A DNA stretch of 64,000 bases from Gonocerus acuteangulatus. Its lineage: Eukaryota > Arthropoda > Insecta > Hemiptera > Coreidae. The stretch lies in NCBI GenBank assembly GCA_946811695.1, contig OX328123.1, forward strand, positions 17,264,213-17,328,212, in the 5' to 3' direction. This document shows, piece by piece, positions 1 through 10,305 of this stretch (the first letter of the stretch is position 1; each line of letters begins with the position of its first letter). The translations under genes and the position numbers were made by a program. The notes below the pieces were generated by a model. The model saw only the letters and a program-made list of their open reading frames with translations. It searched no databases and had not been told where the DNA came from.

Positions 1-3000
1 GAAGAATATTTGTCTATTGAAAGTAGACAACGTAAGTTGAAGGAAGACTTAGAGAAATTATCACAGTCAGGAACTGAAGCTGAAGAATATTTATCTATTG
101 AAGGTAGACAACGTAAGTTGAAGGAAGACTTAGAGAAATTATCACAGTCAGGACCTGAAGCTGAAGAATATTTATCTATTGAAGGTAGACAACGTAAGTT
201 GAAGGAAGACTTAGAGAAATTATCACAGTCAGGACCTGAAGCTGAAGAATATTTATCTATTGAAGGTAGACAACGTAAGTTGAACCAAGACTTAGTGAAA
301 TTATCACAGTCAGGACCTGAAGCTGAAGAATATTTATCTATTGAAGGTAGACAACGTAAGTTGAAGGAAGACTTAGAGAAATTATCACAGTCAGGACCTG
401 AAGCTGAAGAATATTTATCTATTGAAGGTAGACAACGTAAGTTGAAGGAAGACTTAGAGAAATTATCACAGTCAGGAACTGAAGCTGAAGAATATTTATC
501 TATTGAAGGTAGACAACGTAAGTTGAAGGAAGACTTAGAGAAATTATCACAGTCAGGACCTGAACCTGAAGAATATTTATCTATTGAAGGTAGACAACGT
601 AAGTTGAAGGAAGACTTAGAGAAATTATCACAGTCAGGACCTGAAGCTGAAGAATATTTATCTATTGAAGGTAGACAACGTAAGTTGAACAAAGGCTTAG
701 TGAAATTATCACAGTCAGGACCTGAAGCTGAAGAATATTTATCTATTGAAGGTAGACAACGTAAGTTGAAGGAAGACTTAGAGAAATTATCACAGTCAGG
801 ACCTGAAGCTGAAGAATATTTGTCTATTGAAGGTAGACAACGTAAGTTGAAGGAAGACTTAGTGAAATTATCACAGTCAAGACCTGAAGCTGAAGAATAT
901 TTATCTATTGAAGGTAGACAACGTAAGTTGAAGGAAGACTTAGTGAAATTATCAAAGTCAAGACCTGAAGCTGAAGAATATTTATCTATTGAAGGTAGAC
1001 AACGTAAGTTGAAGGAAGACTTAGAGAAATTATCACAGTCAGGACCTGAAGCTGAAGAATATTTATCTATTGAAGGTAGACAACGTAAGTTGAAGGAAGA
1101 CTTAGTGAAATTGTCACAGTCAGGACCTGAAGCTGAAGAATATTTATCTATTGAAGGTAGACAACGTAAGTTGAACGAAGACTTAGAGAAATTATCACAG
1201 TCAGCACCTGAAGCTGGAGAATATTTATCTATTGAAGGTAGACAACGTAAGTTGAAGGAAGACTTAGTGAAATTATCACAGTCAAGACCTGAAGCTGAAG
1301 AATATTTATCTATTGAAGGTAGACAACGTAAGTTGAAGGAAGACTTAGTGAAATTATCACAGTCAAGACCTGAAGCTGAAGAATATTTATCTATTGAAGG
1401 TAGACAACGTAAGTTGAAGGAAGACTTAGAGAAATTATCACAGTCAGGACCTGAAGCTGAAGAATATTTATCTATTGAAGGTAGACAACGTAAGTTGAAG
1501 GAAGACTTAGAGAAATTATCACAGTCAGCACCTGAAGCAGAAGAATATTTATCTATTGAAGGTAGACAACGTAAGTTGAACGAAGACTTAGAGAAATTAT
1601 CACAGTCAGCACCTGAAGCTGGAGAATATTTATCTATTGAAGGTAGACAACGTAAGTTGAACGAAGACTTAGTGAAATTATCACAGTCAAGACCTGAAGC
1701 TGAAGAATATTTATCTATTGAAGGTAGACAACGTAAGTTGAAGGAAGACTTAGTGAAATTATCACAGTCAAGACCTGAAGCTGAAGAATATTTATCTATT
1801 GAAGGTAGACAACGTAAGTTGAAGGAAGACTTAGTGAAATTATCACAGTCAAGACCTGAAGCTGAAGAATATTTATCTATTGAAGGTAGACAACGTAAGT
1901 TGAAGGAAGACTTAGAGAAATTATCACAGTCAGGACCTGAAGCTGAAGAATATTTATCTATTGAAGGTAGACAACGTAAGTTGAAGGAAGACTTAGTGAA
2001 ATTATCACAGTCAGGACCTGAAGCTGAAGAATATTTATCTATTGAAGGTAGACAACGTAAGTTGAAGGAAGACTTAGTGAAATTATCACAGTCAAGACCT
2101 GAAGCTGAAGAATATTTATCTATTGAAGGTAGACAACGTAAGTTGAAGGAAGACTTAGTGAAATTATCACAGTCAAGACCTGAAGCTGAAGAATATTTAT
2201 CTATTGAAGGTAGACAACGTAAGTTGAAGGAAGACTTAGAGAAATTATCACAGTCAGGACCTGAAGCTGAAGAATATTTATCTATTGAAGGTAGACAACG
2301 TAAGTTGAAGGAAGACTTAGTGAAATTATCACAGTCAGGACCTGAAGCTGAAGAATATTTATCTATTGAAGGTAGACAACGTAAGTTGAAGGAAGACTTA
2401 GAGAAATTATCACAGTCAGCACCTGAAGCAGAAGAATATTTATCTATTGAAGGTAGACAACGTAAGTTGAACGAAGACTTAGAGAAATTATCACAGTCAG
2501 CACCTGAAGCTGGAGAATATTTATCTATTGAAGGTAGACAACGTAAGTTGAACGAAGACTTAGTGAAATTATCACAGTCAGGACCTGAAGCTGAAGAATA
2601 TTTGTCTATTGAAGGTAGACAACGTAAGTTGAACGAAGACTTAGTGAAATTATCACAGTCAGGACCTGAAGTTGAAGAATATTTGTCTATTGAAAGTAGA
2701 CAACGTAAGTTGAAGGAAGACTTAGAGAAATTATCACAGTCAGGAACTGAAGCTGAAGAATATTTATCTATTGAAGGTAGACAACGTAAGTTGAAGGAAG
2801 ACTTAGAGAAATTATCACAGTCAGGACCTGAAGCTGAAGAATATTTATCTATTGAAGGTAGACAACGTAAGTTGAAGGAAGACTTAGAGAAATTATCACA
2901 GTCAAGACCTGAAGCTGAAGAATATTTATCTATTGAAGGTAGACAACGTAAGTTGAAGGAAGACTTAGTGAAATTATCACAGTCAAGACCTGAAGCTGAA

Positions 3001-5811
3001 GAATATTTATCTATTGAAGGTAGACAACGTAAGTTGAAGGAAGACTTAGAGAAATTATCACAGTCAGGAACTGAAGCTGAAGAATATTTATCTATTGAAG
3101 GTAGACAACGTAAGTTGAAGGAAGACTTAGTGAAATTATCACAGTCAGGACCTGAAGCTGAAGAATATTTATCTATTGAAGGTAGACAACGTAAGTTGAA
3201 GGAAGACTTAGAGAAATTATCACAGTCAGGACCTGAAGCTGAAGAATATTTATCTATTGAAGGTAGACAACGTAAGTTGAACAAAGACTTAGTGAAATTA
3301 TCACAGTCAGGACCTGAAGCTGAAGAATATTTATCTATTGAAGGTAGACAACGTAAGTTGAAGGAAGACTTAGAGAAATTATCACAGTCAGGACCTGAAG
3401 CTGAAGAATATTTATCTATTGAAGGTAGACAACGTAAGTTGAAGGAAGACTTAGAGAAATTATCACAGTCAGGAACTGAAGCTGAAGAATATTTATCTAT
3501 TGAAGGTAGACAACGTAAGTTGAAGGAAGACTTAGAGAAATTATCACAGTCAGGACCTGAAGCTGAAGAATATTTATCTATTGAAGGTAGACAACGTAAG
3601 TTGAAGGAAGACTTAGAGAAATTATCACAGTCAGGACCTGAAGCTGAAGAATATTTATCTATTGAAGGTAGACAACGTATGTTGAACAAAGACTTAGTGA
3701 AATTATCACAGTCAGGACCTGAAGCTGAAGAATATTTATCTATTGAAGGTAGACAACGTAAGTTGAAGGAAGACTTAGAGAAATTATCACAGTCAAGACC
3801 TGAAGCTGAAGAATATTTATCTATTGAAGGTAGACAACGTAAGTTGAAGGAAGACTTAGTGAAATTATCACAGTCAGGACCTGAAGCTGAAGAATATTTG
3901 TCTATTGAAGGTAGACAACGTAAGTTGAAGGAAGACTTAGTGAAATTATCACAGTCAAGACCTGAAGCTAAAGAATATTTATCTATTGAAGGTAGACAAC
4001 GTAAGTTGAAGGAAGACTTAGTGAAATTATCACAGTCAAGACCTGAAGCTGAAGAATATTTATCTATTGAAGGTAGACAACGTAAGTTGAAGGAAGACTT
4101 AGTGAAATTATCACAGTCAAGACCTGAAGCTGAAGAATATTTGTCTATTGAAGGTAGACAACGTAAGTTGAAGGAAGACTTAGTGAAATTATCACAGTCA
4201 AGACCTGAAGCTGAAGAATATTTGTCTATTGAAGGTAGACAACGTAAGTTGAAGGAAGACTTAGTGAAATTATCACAGTCAAGACCTGAAGCTGAAGAAT
4301 ATTTGTCTATTGAAGGTAGACAACGTAAGTTGAACGAAGACTTAGAGAAATTATCACAGTCAAGACCTGAAGCTGAAGAATATTTGTCTATTGAAGGTAG
4401 ACAACGTAAGTTGAAGGAAGACTTAGTGAAATTATCACAGTCAGCACCTGAAGCTGAAGAATATTTGTCTATTGAAGGTAGACAACGTAAGTTGAACGAA
4501 GACTTAGTGAAATTATCACAGTCAAGACCTGAAGCTGAAGAATATTTATCTATTGAAGGTAGACAACGTAAGTTGAAGGAAGACTTAGAGAAATTATCAC
4601 AGTCAGGAACTGAAGCTGAAGAATATTTATCTATTGAAGGTAGACAACGTAAGTTGAAGGAAGACTTAGAGAAATTATCACAGTCAGGACCTGAAGCTGA
4701 AGAATATTTATCTATTGAAGGTAGACAACGTAAGTTGAAGGAAGACTTAGAGAAATTATCACAGTCAGTACCTGAAGCTGAAGAATATTTATCTATTGAA
4801 GGTAGACAACGTAAGTTGAACAAAGACTTAGTGAAATTATCACAGTCAGGACCTGAAGCTGAAGAATATTTATCTATTGAAGGTAGACAACGTAAGTTGA
4901 AGGAAGACTTAGAGAAATTATCACAGTCAGGACCTGAAGCTGAAGAATATTTATCTATTGAAGGTAGACAACGTAAGTTGAAGGAAGACTTAGAGAAATT
5001 ATCACAGTCAGGAACTGAAGCTGAAGAATATTTATCTATTGAAGGTAGACAACGTAAGTTGAAGGAAGACTTAGAGAAATTATCACAGTCAGGACCTGAA
5101 GCTGAAGAATATTTATCTATTGAAGGTAGACAACGTAAGTTGAAGGAAGACTTAGAGAAATTATCACAGTCAGGACCTGAAGCTGAAGAATATTTATCTA
5201 TTGAAGGTAGACAACGTAAGTTGAACAAAGACTTAGTGAAATTATCACAGTCAGGACCTGAAGCTGAAGAATATTTATCTATTGAAGGTAGACAACGTAA
5301 GTTGAAGGAAGACTTAGAGAAATTATCACAGTCAAGACCTGAAGCTGAAGAATATTTATCTATTGAAGGTAGACAACGTAAGTTGAAGGAAGACTTAGTG
5401 AAATTATCACAGTCAAGACCTGAAGCTGAAGAATATTTGTCTATTGAAGGTAGACAACGTAAGTTGAACGAAGACTTAGAGAAATTATCACAGTCAAGAC
5501 CTGAAGCTGAAGAATATTTGTCTATTGAAGGTAGACAACGTAAGTTGAAGGAAGACTTAGTGAAATTATCACAGTCAGCACCTGAAGCTGAAGAATATTT
5601 GTCTATTGAAGGTAGACAACGTAAGTTGAACGAAGACTTAGTGAAATTATCACAGTCAGGACCTGAAGCTGAAGAATATTTATCTATTGAAGGTACACAA
5701 CGTAAGTTGAAGGAAGACTTAGTGAAATTATCACAGTCAGGACCTGAAGCTGAAGAATATTTATCTATTGAAGGTAGACAACTTAAGTTGAACGAAGACT
5801 TAGTGAAATTT
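1..5811. repeat. 81-bp tandem repeat array, 72 units
   Basis: Units begin with gaagaatat at 1, 82 and so on to 5752, exactly 71 periods of 81 bp with no indel. The array continues beyond the left window edge. Variant types recur in blocks, for example a unit with act for cct followed by two standard units, an aac-aaa unit and a standard unit, near 3.0-3.4, 3.4-3.7, 4.6-4.9 and 5.0-5.3 kb. The unit reading ESRQ at the left edge recurs at about 2.7 kb. This implies amplification of multi-unit segments as well as single units. Confidence 0.97.
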
Positions 5812-5859
5812 ATTTGTCATTCTATGATTCCTTTTAGTCGTGTAATAGCTTTCGAGTGA
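1..5859 (+). CDS. Open frame of about 72 tandem 27-residue repeats, 5' end outside window
   Basis: The frame is already open at base 1, so the true start lies upstream. It runs 1,952 codons to a TGA at 5857-5859. Each unit is 27 residues (81 bp) with the core RQRKLKEDLEKLSQSGPEAE. Charged and leucine residues alternate in a pattern that favours an amphipathic helix, and SGP looks like a helix break. There is no signal peptide or membrane segment in the visible part. Variation clusters at a few codons: K/N, E/V, and G/R/A/V before P/T. The last unit degenerates at about 5811 and the final 16 residues are unrelated; most of them are encoded by LINE sequence and its target-site duplication, so the natural C-terminus has been lost. 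I recognise no family. Cautions: most unit differences are replacements rather than silent changes, and one antisense frame of the unit is also stop-free, so an open frame does not prove coding. It could equally be an 81-bp satellite. Confidence 0.45.
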   Translation, partial: EEYLSIESRQRKLKEDLEKLSQSGTEAEEYLSIEGRQRKLKEDLEKLSQSGPEAEEYLSIEGRQRKLKEDLEKLSQSGPEAEEYLSIEGRQRKLNQDLVKLSQSGPEAEEYLSIEGRQRKLKEDLEKLSQSGPEAEEYLSIEGRQRKLKEDLEKLSQSGTEAEEYLSIEGRQRKLKEDLEKLSQSGPEPEEYLSIEGRQRKLKEDLEKLSQSGPEAEEYLSIEGRQRKLNKGLVKLSQSGPEAEEYLSIEGRQRKLKEDLEKLSQSGPEAEEYLSIEGRQRKLKEDLVKLSQSRPEAEEYLSIEGRQRKLKEDLVKLSKSRPEAEEYLSIEGRQRKLKEDLEKLSQSGPEAEEYLSIEGRQRKLKEDLVKLSQSGPEAEEYLSIEGRQRKLNEDLEKLSQSAPEAGEYLSIEGRQRKLKEDLVKLSQSRPEAEEYLSIEGRQRKLKEDLVKLSQSRPEAEEYLSIEGRQRKLKEDLEKLSQSGPEAEEYLSIEGRQRKLKEDLEKLSQSAPEAEEYLSIEGRQRKLNEDLEKLSQSAPEAGEYLSIEGRQRKLNEDLVKLSQSRPEAEEYLSIEGRQRKLKEDLVKLSQSRPEAEEYLSIEGRQRKLKEDLVKLSQSRPEAEEYLSIEGRQRKLKEDLEKLSQSGPEAEEYLSIEGRQRKLKEDLVKLSQSGPEAEEYLSIEGRQRKLKEDLVKLSQSRPEAEEYLSIEGRQRKLKEDLVKLSQSRPEAEEYLSIEGRQRKLKEDLEKLSQSGPEAEEYLSIEGRQRKLKEDLVKLSQSGPEAEEYLSIEGRQRKLKEDLEKLSQSAPEAEEYLSIEGRQRKLNEDLEKLSQSAPEAGEYLSIEGRQRKLNEDLVKLSQSGPEAEEYLSIEGRQRKLNEDLVKLSQSGPEVEEYLSIESRQRKLKEDLEKLSQSGTEAEEYLSIEGRQRKLKEDLEKLSQSGPEAEEYLSIEGRQRKLKEDLEKLSQSRPEAEEYLSIEGRQRKLKEDLVKLSQSRPEAEEYLSIEGRQRKLKEDLEKLSQSGTEAEEYLSIEGRQRKLKEDLVKLSQSGPEAEEYLSIEGRQRKLKEDLEKLSQSGPEAEEYLSIEGRQRKLNKDLVKLSQSGPEAEEYLSIEGRQRKLKEDLEKLSQSGPEAEEYLSIEGRQRKLKEDLEKLSQSGTEAEEYLSIEGRQRKLKEDLEKLSQSGPEAEEYLSIEGRQRKLKEDLEKLSQSGPEAEEYLSIEGRQRMLNKDLVKLSQSGPEAEEYLSIEGRQRKLKEDLEKLSQSRPEAEEYLSIEGRQRKLKEDLVKLSQSGPEAEEYLSIEGRQRKLKEDLVKLSQSRPEAKEYLSIEGRQRKLKEDLVKLSQSRPEAEEYLSIEGRQRKLKEDLVKLSQSRPEAEEYLSIEGRQRKLKEDLVKLSQSRPEAEEYLSIEGRQRKLKEDLVKLSQSRPEAEEYLSIEGRQRKLNEDLEKLSQSRPEAEEYLSIEGRQRKLKEDLVKLSQSAPEAEEYLSIEGRQRKLNEDLVKLSQSRPEAEEYLSIEGRQRKLKEDLEKLSQSGTEAEEYLSIEGRQRKLKEDLEKLSQSGPEAEEYLSIEGRQRKLKEDLEKLSQSVPEAEEYLSIEGRQRKLNKDLVKLSQSGPEAEEYLSIEGRQRKLKEDLEKLSQSGPEAEEYLSIEGRQRKLKEDLEKLSQSGTEAEEYLSIEGRQRKLKEDLEKLSQSGPEAEEYLSIEGRQRKLKEDLEKLSQSGPEAEEYLSIEGRQRKLNKDLVKLSQSGPEAEEYLSIEGRQRKLKEDLEKLSQSRPEAEEYLSIEGRQRKLKEDLVKLSQSRPEAEEYLSIEGRQRKLNEDLEKLSQSRPEAEEYLSIEGRQRKLKEDLVKLSQSAPEAEEYLSIEGRQRKLNEDLVKLSQSGPEAEEYLSIEGTQRKLKEDLVKLSQSGPEAEEYLSIEGRQLKLNEDLVKFICHSMIPFSRVIAFE
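5820..5837. other. Left target-site duplication of Jockey LINE
   Basis: The 18-bp sequence ttctatgattccttttag occurs here and again at 10634-10651, directly after the LINE A-tail. It is a perfect TSD. The right copy continues straight into the head of repeat A1, so the LINE entered exactly at the left end of that element. Confidence 0.95.
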
Positions 5860-6185
5860 GACACAGCGTTCCTTAAAAACTCTCGTTTTTATCAGTGCAA
5901 AGTGGTGGTCAGTGGTCACATTTTCTTACGAAAATTGGCACACTGATGGACATAGTTTCAGTGCACACTTCAGTGAAATATCGTTCACCCAGACATCGTA
6001 GTTTACCTACAATCTGTAAGTGAAGTTACAATCATTTATAGATTATCTAGCCCTCTCTGCTAGTAGGCCTAGTGGTGGGGGGCTTGCCTGTAGAGTCCCG
6101 CTCCTGGTGCATAGGAGCCCCTGCAGAGTGGGAGATACTTTTCCCAGCAACACTCTCTATAGACAGTCAGCTGGCAGCCAGCCTC

Positions 6186-6245
6186 CTTGGCTCAGTTACT
6201 CCGTAGTCGACTCTCGGCTAAAGACCAGTGGTTCGATCCCACATT
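6186..6245 (+). promoter_or_regulatory. tRNA-like segment with pol III A- and B-box motifs in the LINE 5' UTR
   Basis: The A-box-like tggctcagttac is at 6188-6199 and a perfect B-box-like ggttcgatccc at 6230-6240, 31 bp downstream. The intervening ctaaag and the B-box side resemble tRNA-Phe by eye. The D and anticodon arms do not fold properly and no acceptor stem is visible, so this is not a functional tRNA. It may be a captured tRNA/SINE head or an internal promoter of the LINE. Confidence 0.5.
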
Positions 6246-6282
6246 TTTCACAAATTTTTTTTTTACATTTTTTCTTTCTAAA

Positions 6283-7617
6283 ATGTCTACGACAATGGAC
6301 AGTGAGCAACAGTACACTTTCTTGGAATCTACCTCTACTCAAGACGGCGAAAATTTTACTCAGGGAAGACGTAAACGTCTTCGTAAGAAAACTTCTACTA
6401 ATTTATCGCCTAAAGCCAAACAGGAAAAAGGATCAAAAATAACGGAAAATCAAAATGTATCTCAAATTAATAAAAATCTCCTTTCAGTAGCAAAAACAGA
6501 CCAGAAGCCGCCTAACATCTACGTCAGAAACATTAAAAATTACAAAAACCTCTGCTCTCGTCTCAGTCAAGCTGCTGGAGAAAAATCTTTCTCTTGCAGA
6601 GCCAGATTTAATGACATAGCGATCAGTGCTACCGACAGCGGTGCCTACAGGGCAATTATTAAAAGTTTAAACCAGATGGAAGCCGATTATCACTGCTATC
6701 AATTGCCAGAGGAAAAAGCATACAGAGTCGTCATTCGCAATTTACATCATACCACACCTCCTGAAGACATCGCAAATGCTTTGAAGGATCTTGGCTATAA
6801 CGTTAAAAGAATAATTAATGTTCGCCACCCGACAACGAAAGCACAACTTCCTCTCTTTTTCGTGGATCTGGAAAAGGCCGAAAAAAGCAGAGAAATATTT
6901 AAAGAACAATATCTTCTCTACACCAAGATATCAGTGGAAGAGCCCCGCCGTCGACGCGAATTAACTCAATGTCACAAATGCCAAGAATATAACCATACCA
7001 AAAGCTACTGCAACCACGCACCTAAGTGCGTTAAATGTGGCGAGCAGCACAAGTCTGAAGACTGCGCTAAACCCAAAGACGCACCTGCAACCTGCGCCAA
7101 CTGTGGCGACAATCATCCAGCAAACTACAAAGGATGCGATGTCTACAAGGCCCTCAGAACTCTTAGGACTCAACGGCAGAGGACGAGCAGCGCAACCCGT
7201 CTGACCAACGTACAGGCTTCTGCCACCAAAGATGCCACACATACTCAGCCTCAGCAGCCATCCACATCAGCAACTTCACCTCGGAGGCCAAATGTCTCGT
7301 ATGCCTCTCTTCTCTCCTCTAGGCAAAAGAATGTGCTGGTAAATCCTCAACCCAATCCAATGCCAGCACAAAAACCACCAACCACCCCAACCCCAGCACA
7401 AAACCTCACACCTCCTTCCCAAACCTCCCAGAAGAATATCCCATCAGTTTCCTCTCCTAAACCTATTAATGCTCCCCCTGTTCCTCCCACTCCTACACCC
7501 CAAGATCCCTTCAACCTGTTTTCCTCGTTCCTAAATAAGTTGGAAACATTACTAACTCCTCTTATCTCCCTTATGACCTCCCTAATTTCCGACATTCTTC
7601 CGAAACTTCTTAAATGA
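6283..7617 (+). CDS. LINE-J1 ORF1: gag-like nucleic-acid-binding protein
   Basis: A 444-residue intact frame. I chose the ATG at 6283 (MSTTMDSEQQ) because the 32 upstream in-frame codons lie over the tRNA-like UTR. A PRE_C2HC-like domain spans roughly residues 95-220 and is followed by three CCHC knuckles: CHKCQEYNHTKSYC, CVKCGEQHKSEDC and CANCGDNHPANYKGC. A Pro/Ser/Gln-rich tail and a short hydrophobic C-terminus follow. In this family ORF1 coats LINE RNA and supports target-primed reverse transcription. The stop codon overlaps the ORF2 start (ATGA at 7614-7617), suggesting coupled termination-reinitiation. No stop or frameshift was found, so this half of the element is undamaged. Confidence 0.88.
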   Translation: MSTTMDSEQQYTFLESTSTQDGENFTQGRRKRLRKKTSTNLSPKAKQEKGSKITENQNVSQINKNLLSVAKTDQKPPNIYVRNIKNYKNLCSRLSQAAGEKSFSCRARFNDIAISATDSGAYRAIIKSLNQMEADYHCYQLPEEKAYRVVIRNLHHTTPPEDIANALKDLGYNVKRIINVRHPTTKAQLPLFFVDLEKAEKSREIFKEQYLLYTKISVEEPRRRRELTQCHKCQEYNHTKSYCNHAPKCVKCGEQHKSEDCAKPKDAPATCANCGDNHPANYKGCDVYKALRTLRTQRQRTSSATRLTNVQASATKDATHTQPQQPSTSATSPRRPNVSYASLLSSRQKNVLVNPQPNPMPAQKPPTTPTPAQNLTPPSQTSQKNIPSVSSPKPINAPPVPPTPTPQDPFNLFSSFLNKLETLLTPLISLMTSLISDILPKLLK

Positions 7618-10305
7618 TTTCCTTTAATCCCAATTCCCTCACCATAATCCTATGGAATGCTAACGGACTTATCTCACGACGACTCGAGCTTGAACTCCTA
7701 CTTACAGAAAGAAACATCGACATCGCACTAATTACAGAAACACACCTACTTACCACAAACTACTTCTCAATCCCAGGCTATGTGTGCTACAGGGCAGACC
7801 ATCCCTCCGATTCCCGGCATGGAGCAGCAGTAATGGTGAAAAGTTCTTTGGCTCACTTTTTGCACTCCACTCTCTCGACAGACAGCATGCAGGTAAGTTC
7901 AATTTCCCTTTCCCTTTCATCCTACAATATAATTGTTTCTGCGGCGTATTTCTCTCCAAATTTTACCATTTACAAACCTGAATTCCTCACTCTATTCCAA
8001 TCCTTTGGTCCTCACTTTCTCATAGGGGCTGATTTCAATGCGAAACATCCCAGATGGGGAAGCCGTCTTACCAATCCTCGTGGCAGAATTCTTTATGACA
8101 TCCTTCAATCCCAAAATTATGACACCATTTCCTCAGATTCTCCTACATATTGGCCAACCGATCCCTCTCGCACTCCCGACCTTGTCGATTTCTTCATCAC
8201 TTCTGGCCTACGAGGAATATCATACTCGGTTCAGTCACTGCTTGAACTCTCATCCGATCACTCAGCCATCCTACTCGTCCTGAATACCTCTCCTCTACCA
8301 CGCTCCAGCAATCCCACTCTCACACCAGGGCCTATGAACTGGGAGTTGTTTCGTCAACAACTCTCTCAACTCATAGATCTCAATGTTCCCTTGAAAACTT
8401 CATCCGACGTGGACGAGGCTGTTTTGATGTTCACAAAAGCCATACAAGACAGTGCTCTGAGCTCAAGCAGGCCAAGAACTCGTCTCCCTTTTCACCCTAA
8501 GCCTCAACTCCCAGACCACATCCTTAATCTCTTGTCAGCTAAGCGCCAAGCAAGGGCTCGCTGGCAGAGGTCTCGTTACCCATCCGACCACACTTCCTTC
8601 AATCGACTTACTCGTCTCCTAAAAAAAGCCTTATCCGAATTCCGATCTGAATCCTTTAATGATTACCTCCAATCACTCACCACCGAAGACAACTCTCTCT
8701 GGCAAGCCACCCGTAAAATCCTAAAATTCCATTCCGTTCCTCAACCTCTTCAACGCAGCGACGGAACTTGGGCTAGAAGTGATGAAGATAAAGCCGAACT
8801 ATTCGCTTCCCATCTGGAATCTACTTTTTCCCCTCATCCAGAAACCAGCTCCTCCCAAGACCTAGAAATACAAGATTACCTGAATACCCCTCTTCCACTC
8901 TCCCTTCCTCCTAAAGCATTCCATCCTGCAGAAGTTAAATACATTATCAGACACCTCCCAAGAAAATCTCCCGGTTACGACCTTATAACAGCCCTAATCC
9001 TAAAAAAATCTACCTCACAAAGCAATTATTTTCCTCGCCTACATATTCAATTCAATCCTACGTACTACCCACTTCCCAAATCCATGGAAACATTCGATAA
9101 TAATCCTTATACCTAAACCTCAGAAATCTCCCAAGAATCCATCTTCCTATCGCCCTATCAGTTTGCTCCCAATTATATCCAAGATATTTGAAAAACTTCT
9201 CCTTAAAAGAATTCTGTCCACGATCCCTCCAAATTCCTTACCAGATCACCAGTTTGGTTTTCGTCCTCAGCATTCAACCATCCAACAATGCTTCAGCGTT
9301 GTTGACACCATATCCCACGCGCTTGAAAGTAGAAACTACTGCACGAGTGCCTTTCTCGACGTCGCCCAAGCGTTCAATCGTGTTTGGCACCCGGGGTTGT
9401 TATACAAAATAAAGCGCATACTTCCTCACACATATTTCCTAATCCTGCAATCCTATCTATCTAACCGCTCCTTCCAAGTAAGATCCGGTTCCGCATTGTC
9501 TAGTTCCCATCCCATTTCCTCCGGAGTACCACAGGGAAGTATTCTTGGTCCTCTCCTCTACCTTTTATACACCGCAGACATCCCTACCCACCCCAGCACC
9601 CACTTAACTACCTATGCTGATGATACAGCCATATTTTCCTCCTCTCCTGACCCCGTAACTGCTTCCTGTTATCTACAAGAACATCTGGAATCTGTCGAGC
9701 ACTGGTGCAACAAGTGGAAAATAAAGGTGAATCCTGAGAAATGCTGCCAAATCACATTCACCCTCAATAAGAGAACCTGCCCTCCAGTCATCATATTCAG
9801 CCACGAACTCCCCATATCCAACGAAGTGCGCTACCTGGGATTATTACTGGACAGTAGACTCACTTGGAACCCACACACCCGACTGAAAAGACAGGAACTG
9901 AACAGGAGATACGGACTCTTACGACGACTACTGGGACCTTCATCAAAACTGACCATACACAACAAACTCATTGTTTACAAAACCATAATCCGACCTATTT
10001 GGACTTACGGACTTGAACTCTGGGGTACAACTAAAACTTCTAACATACAGAGAATACAGGCAATCCAATCCAAAGTCCTCCGCAAAATAGTTAATGCTCC
10101 TTTCTATGTTTCCAATAAAACCCTTCATAGTGACCTCAACATCCCTTTCGTTCAAGAACTGGCAAAATCCCGCTTCCTAACGTTTCATTCCAAACTGTCC
10201 TTCCATCCCAATCCTAGAGCACAAACACTTTCCTCCCAAACTCACCCCAAAAATCCGCCTAGAAGGCTCAAGAGACATTGGCCTCGTGATCAATTAACTG
10301 AATAG
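7614..10305 (+). pseudogene. LINE-J1 ORF2: APE endonuclease plus reverse transcriptase, one frameshift
   Basis: The N-terminal part is an apurinic-type endonuclease: ILWNANGL at the start, ITETHL, GADFNAKH near residue 145, and LSSDHSAI as the C-terminal His motif. The reverse transcriptase follows with SYRPISLLP, HQFGFRPQHST, SGVPQGSILGP and the catalytic TYADD. It ends in a Jockey-type thumb and C-terminus (WPRDQL). No RNase H is present. The endonuclease frame stops at 9116, but homology passes into the +1 frame at about 9001-9012 in an A-rich run, before the palm, and continues to the TAG at 10305. A single recent frameshift is the only obvious lesion, so the element inserted recently. 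It starts inside the ORF1 stop (ATGA). Confidence 0.9.

Noticed and set aside
1..5811. Array (and the 40-, 89- and 105-bp arrays) as CRISPR
   Set aside because: Units are contiguous with no unique spacers, and the genome is eukaryotic.
1..5859. IEGR in each 27-residue unit as a protease (factor Xa-like) processing signal
   Set aside because: A four-residue match in an uncharacterised arthropod repeat has no functional support.
6186..6245. Functional tRNA gene
   Set aside because: B box is perfect but D and anticodon arms do not fold and no acceptor stem is present.
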